Source: Oreocharis arfaki
Lineage: Eukaryota > Chordata > Aves > Passeriformes > Paramythiidae
DNA: 64,000 bases
Assembly (NCBI GenBank): GCA_013398015.1
Contig: VZRR01011663.1
Coordinates: 62,001-126,000 of the forward strand
Direction: 5' to 3'
Made by a program: the position numbers and the translations under genes. Under the pieces are notes generated by a model that was not told the DNA's origin, searched no databases, and was given only the letters and a program-made list of their open reading frames with translations. Each line of letters begins with the position of its first letter. The first letter of the stretch is position 1. Below, one piece after another: positions 41,809 through 53,187 of this stretch.

Positions 41809-41811
<3 letters not shown>

Positions 41812-41846
<35 letters not shown>

Positions 41847-41872
41847 TTTGGGTGGGGGGGGGGGGGGGGGGG
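41812..41872. repeat. T34 run followed by G19 run
   Basis: Thirty-four uninterrupted thymines (41812-41845) are followed by GTTTGGGT and then nineteen uninterrupted guanines (41854-41872). A purine stretch AAGAAGAGGA follows. No retroposon body is recognisable on either side. Both runs are prone to sequencing and assembly error, so the exact lengths are uncertain. The G run could form a G-quadruplex and would be a replication obstacle. Confidence 0.9.
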
Positions 41873-43044
41873 AAGAAGAGGATGAGCATGGTGTGAAGAA
41901 AATGAAGCTGCCTGGGTGTTGAGGGGAAGGTTATGGTCACTTGTAATGAATTTCAAGGTTGGAGGGAAATGCTAGATCTCTCACTCTTTATGCTTCTCTG
42001 CTACTTCCGAGCTTAAGCACACATTTAACCCTGATCAGAGAGAAAGGTTCCTGTAGTAAATAATACACAATTAGACCCTTAAAGATATTTTTAGATCAGG
42101 CAGTTTTTAAGGCAACATTGAGTAAAAACACTGAAGCGTTGCTTGTGAGACTCTTTTCAACTCGAAATACCAAGGCTCGGGTTTTGTTATTTTACCCCCA
42201 CCCCCATCCTTTTGCAGCCGGGGTCAAAAAAACCCTGCAGGGTAGCATGATTTGCACAAGCCTGCCAGGCTGCTTCCATAGCCTAAATTACCAGTAAAAG
42301 GGCTAGAAATCTGCATGCAGGTCTGTGTAGGGTGGCAGCAGTTTGGATGAGGGGATGCCATTAAAACCCATTAAACCCCACGTGATCCCTGCAGCACAAT
42401 TCTCTTTTATCTTTCTTCTCTCCACTGCCCGGAGACTAAAGAGCTCATCTCCATAGGGCTCATCTCTATAGAATTGGGGAAGCAAAGTCTTCCATAGGCT
42501 TTACTTGTTTCTGACCCTCTGCTCTTTCTCACAGTATCTGCTGCGGCTTTACAAAATTTGTTGGGTACTTTTAAAACGTTTTAAGCACCTTTGGAGAAAT
42601 CGGATAAATACATGTGAATAAGTTAGAGGAAAAATACGAAACATTTTGTGACCTCCTGAAAAGTTCCTAAAATTTTACTTCACTTAGGTATTACAAATGG
42701 GCTGTTTATCTCAATAATCATTTTTTCCCCTTTTACTTGGCATTACATTTCCTTCAAAGACTTGTGGAAGTCCTCAGTCCTTACATCTGCTGTAATGAAG
42801 CAACCCTTTGGTCTGGGTGGGAAGTCTCTTACGTATAAACATCCAGTCTCTTTATTTCTTCCTTGGACAAATAAAACCACACAAACCAGCCCGCTGCAGG
42901 CTGGATAAATCTTTCACATAATGAATTGTTTTACGCAGAGGGCTTCTGAAGGGGGCAAAAACTTAAATGTGGTTACTATGTCAACAAGCGACGGGATTTA
43001 GGCATTTTTCTCAAGGACTTATGCCTGCAGAAGACTGAGGGAGA
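41873..43044. other. Noncoding sequence 5' of the CpG island
   Basis: No gene is recognised. The stretch is AT-leaning with a short C-rich run at about 42195-42206. It flanks the CpG island and would be either upstream promoter DNA (plus-strand transcription) or first intron (minus-strand transcription). I see no convincing splice site that decides between these. Confidence 0.5.
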
Positions 43045-43800
43045 ATTTATGGAGCGTGTTGTGCTGACACCCTCCCAGCTGTTCCTCCCCCCGAGCGGAG
43101 CAGGCGGGGGAACGGCTCCGGGGGCGGCGGCGCCTTCGGGGACCCCCGGGCGCTTGGAGGGCTGGGAATCCTCACGGAGGGGAGCCCGGCTGCTCGCAGG
43201 GGCGCTTCGGGGAGGACGAGGGTGCCCCAGCTTTTCTTCGTGCCGAGCGGAGATCCTTGTGTGATTTTTGGGAAAGCCTTGTACATGCAAGCGTCTGCAG
43301 CGCTTTCTGAGGAGTCGGCAGAGCGGTAAAGCAGGTATTTTCTCTCACGAGTTTCCTTTCGTGCTCTTTCCCCGCTCTCTCGCTAAGTTACGAGCGCCCA
43401 CCAGCATCCCGGTGCTCCGAGCGTGACCGCCGCTGCCGTGTCCCGGGGGTGGATCTGGAGGCACCCAGGTGGCAGCGGGGGCTCCGCGGGCTGCCAGGCG
43501 TACCCCTCGGAGCTGCCGTGTCCCGGGGGTGGATCTGGAGGCACCCAGGCGGCAGCGGGGGCTCCGCGGGCTGCCAGGCGCACCCCTCGGAGCTGCCGTG
43601 TCCCGGGGGTGGATCTGGAGGCACTCAGGCGGCAGCGGGGCTCCGCGGGCTGCCAGGCAGGAGAGCCTCGGCCGCAGCCGCGGGGCTGTGCGGTTCTGGG
43701 GCCCCGTGGGACTGCGGCCCGCGCAAAAGCCTGAAACGTAATCCACGCTCGAGGGATGCTATCCCCCGTTTGGGGTTATCCGGGGGCCGTGAGCGCTTGT
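43045..43800. promoter_or_regulatory. CpG island, candidate promoter
   Basis: About 750 bp of GC-rich DNA with dense CpG. I count about 20 CpGs in the 180 bp from 43081 to 43260, close to the number expected from base composition, whereas the rest of the window is CpG-poor. A GC box (GGGGCGG) lies at 43121. A consensus AP-1 site (TGAGTCA) lies just outside at 43817-43823. The right half contains an 80-bp minisatellite. In vertebrates such islands usually mark promoters. No open frame in or beside it is recognisable, so the transcript might be a noncoding RNA, a gene whose exons lie outside the window, or absent. CAG followed by GTATTT at 43332-43340 could serve as a plus-strand splice donor, but this is weak. 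Confidence 0.75.
43432..43660. repeat. 80-bp GC-rich minisatellite, ~2.9 copies
   Basis: The marker TCCCGGGGGT begins at 43441, 43521 and 43601, giving an exact 80-bp period. Copies 1 and 2 are complete and differ at few positions (for example GGTGGC versus GGCGGC and CGTACC versus CGCACC). Copy 3 has lost one G in its G-run, carries ACTC for ACCC, and breaks off after CTGCCAGGCAG. As 80 is not a multiple of three, the same repeat is read in a different frame in each copy. This argues against a protein-coding role for the overlapping open frames on both strands. Near-identity of copies implies recent expansion or homogenisation. Confidence 0.95.
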
Positions 43801-46020
43801 GTTTTTTGTTATTGCGTGAGTCAGGTCTTGTATGTACATGTGGTCATTCCTGTTCACGTCTGATCTCTCAATATTAGAAATTAGTTAAGATGGCTGAAGA
43901 ATGGTAGAAGTTGCAGAGGGGGATTCAAGTGTTTTCTGGGACATGAGGAGATGTGCTGGGAGCCACCCATGTGTAGCTGGAGTTGTTCTGTGCAGGTGCT
44001 CCACCGTCCTCCTGTAGAGCTGCCCACTACTCATCCCTCCTGTTCCAGCACAGATCTGTGGCAATTCCCCCACCCCATCCTTATGTATCACAGCTGGTCT
44101 CATTTGGGATCGTTAGTTCACGGGATTTTGGAATTCATCACACAAGCACATTTTTTACTGTGAAAGTGAAACTAGTGTGTAGCATTTTCTGCTTCCTTTA
44201 CACCCACAAACTCTAAGTCTTAAAAAGCTTCTGCCTCCTCAATTCCCTGAAACAGAAAATGGGACCTCATGTATCAGACCAAAGAATAACCATCTCGGTA
44301 CTCCTGTAGGAAAAGAACAGCTGTGTGGAAACATCAATAAACACCACCAGTTGCTTCAAAAGTCATAAAATGGAAAGACTCCACAAAAGAAAATGTGTAG
44401 CAGGGGACCCTGGCTCCAGACACTGCAGGAGAGCTCCTGGGAAATGCAGTAATTAGTGAGAAGTCTCAGACTTGTTTTCCTTCCAGTGGTTCCATGCAGA
44501 AAAATATTTGGTTTAGGAGATGAAATCACAGTGGTGGGAAGAAATACTTACCTATGCAAAAGGAAAGCTTGTTTGCTTTTTTGCATTTGCTTAATGCATT
44601 GGGGAAATGGTTCATGAATGGTTTATGTCAGTGAAAATAAAACACTCGCAATGCTGCCATGCCGACAGACCTCAGAGCTGTGTCTGAGCTGGCTGGTCCT
44701 GTGAGCTGAAAGTGTCTGGAGCTGCTTTGGTTGTTTTCACTCCTTAAAAAAAAAAAAAAAAAAAAAGTGATGCTCTGTTTCAGTGAATTTTTCTTTTTTC
44801 TACCTGCCTTTTCGCATTACTGTAGCTCTTTGTTGCTGTAGCTCTTCACTCCTTTGTTTAATCTGCATATTTCCCTAAGTTTTCCTTCACTGCCAAAGAG
44901 AGAGGAATCATTTAGGAGGGCCCCGCTTCTCCTTGATGGCTCTCTTGCCTCTCCGTCAGCACCTGGAGGCCCCTCTGTCGTCTTCGCAGATCTCTCCTCC
45001 CCACCCCTTGCTCTCCTCAGCCGCTCAGGATGTGATGGTCCTTCCTCATCACTCTCACATCTTCTCCAGCCCGGTCCACTCCTGCTCTCCTATCTGGATC
45101 TGGCTGCTTTCATGCTTACATTGGCCAGCCTGTGCCACCTCTTCCCAGTTCTGTCACCACTTTGGGGACTGTTGTTTTTCCCAAGCCTTACCTGAGAGCA
45201 CCGTGTCACAAGAAGTTTCCTAAGGAATGCCACAGGCTCCACAATGATGTCTTGTAAAGGACAAAGAGCTGCCTGGGGTTCTAGCTTTGCTGCCAGGGAG
45301 AGTTCATGCAGAGCTCTGAGTGCATTTGCTCCACACAAGTGGCTGTAGAAGTGCCCAATGATTCCCCTGCCTGTACAGAGCTTAACGTGAGGAGGGTTGC
45401 TTTTCTTCCCTTCTCTTTCACATTTCTTCTTGAAGATTTTTGACAGATGTGTGCCCCTGAGCTTAGGCCTTGAGGAGTGATTGATAGACAAATTAAGATT
45501 TCTAAACAGTTATAAAGCTAAATCCTAAAATTAGAATAATTTGTGTTGTGTAGGGGTTTGTGTACATGTGAAAACCTAACAATAGAATTACAGCAGTAAC
45601 TTAAAGCTCTTCAACTCACATAGGGATTTGCAAAGAGATCAGAAGAAGTGGGTGAGCCCCCTGGATGCAGTGCTTGCTCCATGCTCTGTGCCAGGGCAGT
45701 CAGTCCCTCCTGCCATTTCCTTCCCCAACTGTTCAGGCCCCTAATTCATCACATGGAAGCCTCCAGTCCAGCAAAGAGTTGTGTCTCTACAACAGCATTA
45801 GCTGTAGAGTGACCCTGGCTGACTTTACTGTAATGGCCGGGGGTCTGCTTTGAGTCTCACTTCTGCAACCTTATGCTCTTATGGGATCTCATCGAAAGCT
45901 CTCTGAATTCCCATTCACCTTGGTGGGCTTCCACTCTGCCTCACTGCAGCTAACATCATAGATAAGAGCTCCAGGATCAAGTTCTTTGATTCTGCCTGAA
46001 ACGAGTATTAAGTTCTTCTA
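43801..46020. other. Noncoding sequence 3' of the CpG island
   Basis: No supportable gene. The composition returns to AT-leaning within about 100 bp of the island edge. An A21 run lies at 44746-44766. A pyrimidine-rich stretch at about 44.85-45.2 kb yields a 113-codon Leu/Ser/Pro-rich open frame that I read as compositional, not coding. Confidence 0.55.
44746..44766. repeat. A21 homopolymer
   Basis: Twenty-one uninterrupted adenines preceded by TCCTT. No recognisable retroposon body is adjacent. Confidence 0.9.
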
Positions 46021-46246
46021 GGATAAACCCTGAGTATCCCTTTAGCCAGGTAGTCAATAAAGATATTAAACAGGGCTGGCCCCGATAGTGAGCCTTTGGA
46101 AACACCACTGTTGACCGGCTGCCAGATGGATGTAACTCCATTCACCACCACTCCCTGGCCCCAGCCATCTAGTTTTTACCTGGTAAACAGGGCCCCTGTC
46201 CATGCCACGAACAGCCAGTTTCTCCAGGAGAATGATGTGGCAGACA
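46021..46246 (-). mobile_element. CR1 LINE reverse-transcriptase fragment, reversed
   Basis: Translating the minus strand gives VCHIILLEKLAVRGMDR (right part). After a frame change it gives LDGWGQ, then VVNGVTSIWQPVNSGV followed by SKGSLSGPALFNIFID. This is the segment of CR1 ORF2 from just after RT motif A through motif B. The family motif SGVPQGS reads SGVSKGS here, so the conserved Pro-Gln is lost. At least one frameshift separates the two blocks. The match fades at both ends, leaving an isolated internal fragment without the EN domain, motif C or a 3' tail. That is unusual for a LINE copy, which normally keeps its 3' end, and suggests later deletion or rearrangement. Confidence 0.85.
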
Positions 46247-46689
46247 TAAAATCATTACTGCACTGTGTGGTGTGGACATTTGCCATGCTCTGAACTAATT
46301 TCTTTGTTGGAGATACAGGAATCCTGGGAAGCTCTAGGAGAGCCATGTGTTTCTGCCTGTGGACAGAGATTTTGTCTCATGGACATGATAGGCCATGCTC
46401 CCTAAAACTTCAGACTTGCTGTGTGTCCCTGATGCCCCACATCCCATGTGCAGGATGTGCACATCCATGGCAGCAGCATGCCTGAGGGTCTCATTGGCTC
46501 ACTGCGGCCTCTGGTGGGCTCAGTCACAGGTTATCCAGAAATCCTTGGCAAATTGTCTAATTGCTCTTTTTCCAGTCAGACTATATTTCTGGCTGGAAGA
46601 ATGTACTCTTTGAGCAGGTAAGGCTCATAAGGGAATGTAAAACCAAGTCAGTTTTTCCTTGCCCTCTTCTTTCATGCCCTTAGGTGAAA

Positions 46690-47060
46690 CGAATTGATGG
46701 GTGTAATTCCTGAAGACACAGTGCACCAATTAAATGAACTTCCCAGGGCGAGCTGGAAATGAAGATTTCCTTGTAGACATCATAAATCCTTTCCAAAGGC
46801 TTTTTCCTTTTTGTTGATTAGTACAATCAGCAAGCAAATCTCAAATCAATGAATAACAATCAAATATGCCCAAGTTGTGAGTGACTAATTGGTACTTGTT
46901 GCCTTTCTTCCAGCTTGCAATATCATTCCTGATAGTGGCATTACACGTCATCTGTTCTCGGAGGGGCTATAAATCTTCCCAGAGAATCACATATTTAATT
47001 ACAAATTTTTGTTTCTCCTCTCATAGAATACCAACATGTTGTTCCATGAGGTTTGAAAAG
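46690..47060. promoter_or_regulatory. Possible conserved noncoding element
   Basis: A non-repetitive block unusually rich in developmental transcription-factor cores: CAATTAAAT, TTGATTAG, ACAATCAG, AATCAATGAATAACAATC (PBX/HOX-like and SOX-like words side by side), CTAATTGG and TTAATTAC. No coding frame is convincing. Such motif crowding is typical of vertebrate enhancers in gene deserts, but AT-rich DNA produces these words by chance too. Only cross-species alignment can settle it. Confidence 0.3.
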
Positions 47061-47868
47061 AACATTGTCTATTTATTGTATCTGTTTCAGTCCCTGTTTC
47101 TTCTGCAGTTTTTGTCTTCTAAATATAACTGTCCTTTAGATTCCAACACACAAGGAACAGAGTGGTTTGCCAGTCCTTGATGCCGCTCTCTCTGCATATT
47201 CTGTTTTCAGAGTCCTAGAAGCAGAACTCATTTCCAATAATTTATGAAGCAGCTCTGATAAACTAAGGCTGTTTCTCAGAAAATAAGTTGGTGTCTCTTA
47301 ATGAGTTGCATGTTTTTTGCATGCAATGCTTAAAGGGAAAGGGATAAATGGAAATTATTTATGATAACTAGAATAATTTAATATGACTACATTGGAAGTA
47401 TTTGTGGTTCGTGATACTTGAAAAATTGTTATTATGAGCAAGTGAAGATGCAGTATTTTTGCCTATTCCTTGCCCAATTAATAATTCCAAATATTGGAAT
47501 TCTTTTTTTTAAAGAAGAAAATAATAGCAATGTAAAAGCAGATCAGCAGATAGGTGATCCAGAAGTTTTACATTTCATTGACAATGACACGACGTCGTTG
47601 TAGTCTATTCAACACAACAGTCAGTGTGAAAGACATAAGTATTTATGGGAAAATGAAGTCTCTAGGAGCTGGACACCATAATGCTTTTCCTGCCTGCTGT
47701 GATACAGCAGACTGCCATACCTGTATGTGTCCCAGCTGAGGGGAAAAGGTCAAGGATTGCCAGAAGGACTTGAACAAGGCCATGGAGGGTTTTAATTAGA
47801 GGATTTTAACAAGCTTCCCAACTAGATGAGAGTTACAGCTGTGGCTGAGCTCCTGTGGCAGCATAGAG

Positions 47869-47882
47869 CAGCAGCAGCAGCA
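47869..47882. repeat. Short (CAG)n run
   Basis: About five CAG/AGC triplets in noncoding sequence. Too short to be notable beyond being a microsatellite seed. Confidence 0.8.
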
Positions 47883-50708
47883 ATCCTCATGCGCTTCTTG
47901 AAGCGTGGACAGCTTTTGAATGGCAGTTGTGTAATGAATTGATTTAGTAGGGGCAGGCTCAAGACCCTTTTCTGCAACTGTCAAAAGCAACTGCATCTTC
48001 AAGGAAATCAGTGTGTACTTTCCACTGCTGGGGCAGCAGACAGATCATTTGCTCATGAAGAGACCTCTAGTTTTAAAAGCCAATATATTCAAAGACTAGC
48101 CAAGACAATGGAAATCCCCACCATGTAAAACTAGTAACCCAAATTTCACAGCCTGACCATTGAAATGTTATTTTAAGTCTTTCTGGTCTGTTTTAGATTT
48201 AAGCAAATTATCTGGCACAACTGACCAATTAATAAAGTGAAACAAAAGGAAAAATCACAGAAGTTTGAATCTGCTGACTAAGGTATTTTATTTCTAGTTG
48301 TGACAGATTTACCACTCTATGTAGAGATTTAGTGGCTGGTGCCACTAATTAAAAGAAAAGAGATTTTTTTTCCCTGCATGAAATTGTTCTTCCCTAGCAC
48401 ACTGTAGAATTGCAAAATGCTGAGACAAGCATGGAGTCAAGGAGTGAACTTGGCTCATGTCATGGCCTTACACTGTATTGATCTAAGAATGCTCTGATGG
48501 ATAACTATAAACACACAAGTACAAACACACACATATGATCTTAATGACAAAACACTGGTACCAGAGGTGTGAAGGGTATTATGTTATATTGGTTTTAAGT
48601 CTTCCCTTTGACCCTCCTGGAAGAGTTTAAATAGCTCCTACATGTTAAACCCTACATGCGTGAGGAGAGGTGTGACTTTAGATCTCAGGGCTTCAAGAGT
48701 GCCCACTTGAGTGGCTCTCTGCTGGGCAAGGCAGAGGCTGGAAGAGCTTTGCAGGTGTATTTGTATCCCTTGCATATGAATTTTGGGGGAAAAAGCAAGC
48801 CAAATTGATTCTTTGGGCCATCAGCTGAGCCATACTGACCTTCTGTAAAAGAATCCAAGAGGAAAAAACCCAAATACTTTTTGCCCATCTTCTAAAAAAA
48901 AAATAAAAATCAGGAGGAAATAATTTAGCTTTGAGGATCTCAACTCAGATGAAAATGCCAGGCTGAGAAGCTACAGTGCAGAGGAAAAATACAAGCCTTT
49001 CTCTAGAGAAGAGGTATCTAGTGGTGATGAATGACTAGGTATTACTGAAGGAAAAAGCCCATGGAGGAAAAAAGCAGTGAAATCTACTGAGTTCCCCCCA
49101 GCAGGGAACAGTCTGTAACAGGAAGAAGCAAGGAGGTAAAACTGTCTGTGCCGCAGAATTCAGTATTGCTACAAGGTTTATTTCTCTATAGAAACACGTT
49201 ACTCTACAACAACTGTGTTTTCTGTCACTGATTCTTGGTCTGTAGCTCCATACAGAACAAACCTGTTAAACTACAAGACAGGGAGAAGGGGTCATTGGTG
49301 CTCAGGGAAGGACAGTCCTGTGTCCCTGCATAGGCAAAGGGCTGCTTAATTATAGGCTCAGTGAGTGATCTCTTTGGGCCTGAGTGCCACATTCTGAAGG
49401 ACCATCACATCACTTTTTCCTCCTCCTGGTTCCCTGACTGATCCCTGAAATTGCCTAACCTTCTTCTTTTCACTGTGCACAGCTATCACTCCTCTCTACT
49501 GTCATCAACTTCTTTATGGTACATGATTCCTCTTCAATTGGAACAGAGCTCTCCACATCTCAGCCAATCCTGCCTTCAGATTTACTGTAAAGTCTTACAA
49601 AGCTCAGATTCAGACCTAAGGAGTCACTTAATTTCCCAGGCAAACCTCCTCCTTTACAAATATAAGCATTTTCTGTTCTTTGGTCACGTGGTTATCAGGC
49701 TGTATTGGAAACACTCATTAACCATCCTTGCTAATGCACATGAAATGTCTTATTTTCGTTAATGCTCTATTCTGGGAGAGAGACAGTCCTTTGTATTGTT
49801 TGGTCTTTTGAGAATCTGGTTTTGCTGTTGTTCTCAAAGTATTAACATTGTATGTAGGTATGCAGTTCTGGAGAAGTTGTTTCACTTGTATTAGCTGGAT
49901 TATTTTAAACAGAAGGAAAATTGTTTGTGGGCCTGAACCCCCAGTTCATATTAGTCAAATGCAACAGTGAATCAACAGGAACAAAAAACATGGTTTATTT
50001 TTGCTACCCGAAGTGTCATTACTTGAAGCCATGACAACAGATAATAATACACATTATTGTGATAAGAATTACTTGTCACACAATTTTAATCCAGCTCCAA
50101 GTGCGGTGCAAATTTCAGAAGCCAGTCTGTTGAACAGACAGAGCCTCCTAAATCTGTATGTGCTTACACTGTTGGCACAGAGTGCCCAGTTGACAAAGAA
50201 AGCACCTACCTCATCACGAAGAATTATGTCTGAGGTATTATATCATTTAACATTCCTCTGTCTCTTTCCCTTCTTTGTCTTCCTGGAGGGAAAATGGAAG
50301 AGAAGAAGAATGTTATGCCTCTTGCTAATGAAAAGCACCAAACATTTTTTTAAAATCCATCTTTGTTCTAAGATCTGTGTTCAGGACACTTAATCCTTGA
50401 AACAGTAAATTTTCTCAGTATTGCTCTTACCACATGTTCCATAGCAGCCTTTGATTTTGAATTTACAGGAATTTTTTGCTTGTTTTATGAGAATTTTTTG
50501 ATTCTTAAGCAGGTTGACCATAAATGGAGACAACTGTAATGAAGAGCTTGGTTCGATTAGGTGTTTGGTCTAACAGTCCCATGGAGCCTGAGGTTCAGCA
50601 GGAGAGCTGTACTCAGCACACCAGAACTGGAGAGAAGGGCTGCTATCTACCGTGTCAGCAGCTCATTTATCCTGGGTCCTGTCAGGAGCAAATTTAATCC
50701 CTGCTAAT

Positions 50709-50735
50709 ACACACAGCTTCCTCCAAGCTGTGTGT
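50709..50735. repeat. Hairpin, perfect 11-bp arms, 5-nt loop
   Basis: ACACACAGCTT is separated by CCTCC from its exact reverse complement AAGCTGTGTGT. The stem ends at once on both sides, so it is too short for a microRNA precursor. No T-run follows that would suggest a polymerase III terminator. Confidence 0.85.
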
Positions 50736-52012
50736 TGGCTTGGAGCAGGGGGAGGTGAGAGAGATTAACACTTGTCTCTTATGTCTGAGATGTTTGTCTC
50801 TCTGTCACATCTGTCCTCTGCACCCAAGTCAGCAGGAAAGTGCCTGACCTGCAGTTGCAGTGCAGTCTGTGGGACCATTGCTGCTTGGCTTCAAGGCAAG
50901 GCTCATTGATCTCATCTAGCATTTTTGCTAGACAGTCAGTATGACACATTTGTCATTTCTGTATTTCTTTTTCATATTTTTATTTTGTGTTATGGAAATG
51001 CTTTATGCTCTCTGAAAACACACTAGATTTGATTAACTACATTAAACAAACTTGAGAGCAGTTTAACTACGCTGTAACCTGGCTTTCCAACACAGGTCTT
51101 ACCTTACACATGCTCCTGGCTACCAGCACTGCTATTGGGAGGCCACCTTTCCCACTGCTCTGTGCACAGTATCAAGTAAGAGTTAATTTGGTGTGCAAGA
51201 ACCAGCTGTCTTGTTTAAAGCCAACTCATGTCTTTCATTCACCCAAACCATCCTATTGGACTTGCCCATGAACTCTGGCTAAAAGTGACTTTGACTTACC
51301 TATTAGGCCCTATCAGCTGCACCCTGTGAGATTTAATAAGTAATTGATCATTTATCTTGGTCAGATTTATAATTTGTCTTCTGATTAAATTAAGGAGTAG
51401 AGATTTTCACAAATTAATCATCCCAGTGGGTTCTATTTTATTTGTATTCTGTGGCTCTAGATTAATCTTGCCAGCACTGCTTACGTATTCTGAAGGTGTT
51501 CTCTTTCATATGGCTTCCGTTTCCTGGGATGAGAAAATAAAGGAGGCTTTCATGCACATGTGGCAATAGAAAATAAGAGTCTGTTGTAATGTTCAAAGTT
51601 CAGATGTTCACAACTCACCCAGGTACCCTCTTGAGGCAGCAGTGCAGAAGTTGCTGAGCTTAGCTCACATTTTGTCAGTTGTTTCCTTCTTTCTAAGGAA
51701 GGAAACTCCTCTACAAAAGCTACTGGATTCATTTTTACCATGCTTAACATTGCTATGATGAGGAGTGTACTTCCTTTTTCTCTTGTATTTTCAACTAGGT
51801 CTTAATTCTGGTAATTTCATGTTTTATTTCCATATGGAAGAACTGCAGCTAAGAGCTTCAAATGGAGCCAGGATCCATCCCTGCATTATTACTGTAGCAG
51901 AGACTGAATTACGACCAGAATGCTTTTCCCAAGAAACAGATAATGCTGCCTCTGGGCCAAATGTATGAGTAAAATGCTTCAGTCAGTTAACAGACTAAAT
52001 AAACCAGATTTT

Positions 52013-52058
52013 AACAACAACAACAACAATAATAATAATGAGGAGGAGGAGGCGGAGG
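52013..52058. repeat. Compound (AAC)n(AAT)n(GAG)n triplet repeat
   Basis: Three successive triplet arrays: about five AAC, then about four AAT, then about six GAG with one CGG interruption. Each block can derive from the previous one by a single substitution followed by slippage. Located in noncoding sequence. Confidence 0.92.
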
Positions 52059-53187
52059 ATATGCAAGGTTGCACCAACTAGAAAAAATCAATGCAGGAGT
52101 TAAAAGGAAAATCTTGTACAGAAACCATATTTAAAAGTAAGTTACTGAATGATACCATCAGTTTGGGATTTGGGCTGCTAATGGGAAGAGTTTGGCTGTT
52201 TATGGTACTAAAAAATTAATGTTTGAAAGCTGGCTTTTATAGATTACTGGGTTTCTGCAAAGTTCTGTCGTGGAACGTGAAATTCACTCAGAGCCAAAAC
52301 AGTTTTCCTTTTGTTTTCATCACTTGTCCTTGCTTATGACAAGGGTCAGCACTTTTAAGTACAATGATTTGGAACTGTTTGAACTAAGCTATTGCCTTGT
52401 TCCAGTGTGTTAATCAGGACCTTGTAATTAAAAGTAACCTCCCAACAATGAACCAAGGGCTCCGTGGCTCCCTGGCACACTGCATGGTTTGTTGCTGTGT
52501 TAAAACATTTTTATGTTGCTGATGGAACAGCTTAGCTATCCAGGAAGAAAGTAGCCAAGTTTGCTAAATACGTCACTGTCACTTGTGTAACACACTGGAG
52601 AAAAGGTTAACATGGAATTAATACTTCCTGGTGCACTGGCTGCTGAGAGTGGATGAGTGAATTTTAGGGAACTGGCGGCATTCTTCAGTAAGGCTTTGAC
52701 TTTCCAGCTTTTAAGAAAGCTAAGTTAAATATGTTATTTAAAACCTGAATGGCAGCATAAAACATGAGAAGCATGTAGGGAAACTAGAAAACAAAAGATT
52801 GAGAACATCATGATTTAAGGAATTAATTAATTATTTATTATTTGTGTATTACAGTCATTGAGATTGTTAAAAAAAAGGAATCCCCTCCTAATGGTACAAG
52901 AAGCAAGTATGACCACCATTTAAATATTTGGGAAATAGTCCAGAAACCCAACTTGCATATCTGCCTATATATTGTCTTGCCAACTGTTCTCCCTTTTCTC
53001 ATTTTCTCCTGGAAACCCATCCTTCCTGTTTGATACTGCACCTCTTTCAACACCCGTATTTGGGAGGCTGGAGGCACCCAGATCTCAGCACTCTCTGGTA
53101 CAACTAGGCTTTCAAATAGATAAGGCATCACCTGGGCAAGAGATTAAAATCACACGAAAAGGAATATATTTCACTTGGGGTGCCAAT

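Larger units (their letters stand above)
27046..41811. other. Noncoding unique sequence, no gene recognised
   Basis: No supportable gene in nearly 15 kb. The longest frames (37879-38244 plus and 40766-41131 minus, 121 codons each) have no family resemblance. The stretch contains a purine-rich patch with repeated GTGCGAAG-type motifs at about 27.83-27.95 kb, a GAA/GGA purine tract at 30.83 kb, an A16-(GAA)n tract at 35.44 kb, and a near-perfect palindrome at 35.94 kb. Mildly GC-rich patches lie at about 29.7-29.9, 32.5-32.7 and 33.0-33.3 kb without CpG enrichment. Confidence 0.6.

Noticed and set aside
43345..43877. Long frames on both strands over the CpG island (133 and 142 codons)
   Set aside because: They run through the 80-bp minisatellite, whose period shifts the frame in each copy, and GC richness removes stop codons. 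The apparent protein repeats are translation artefacts.
50547..50560. GGTTCGATTAGG resembling a tRNA B box
   Set aside because: No cloverleaf, A box or acceptor stem can be formed around it.
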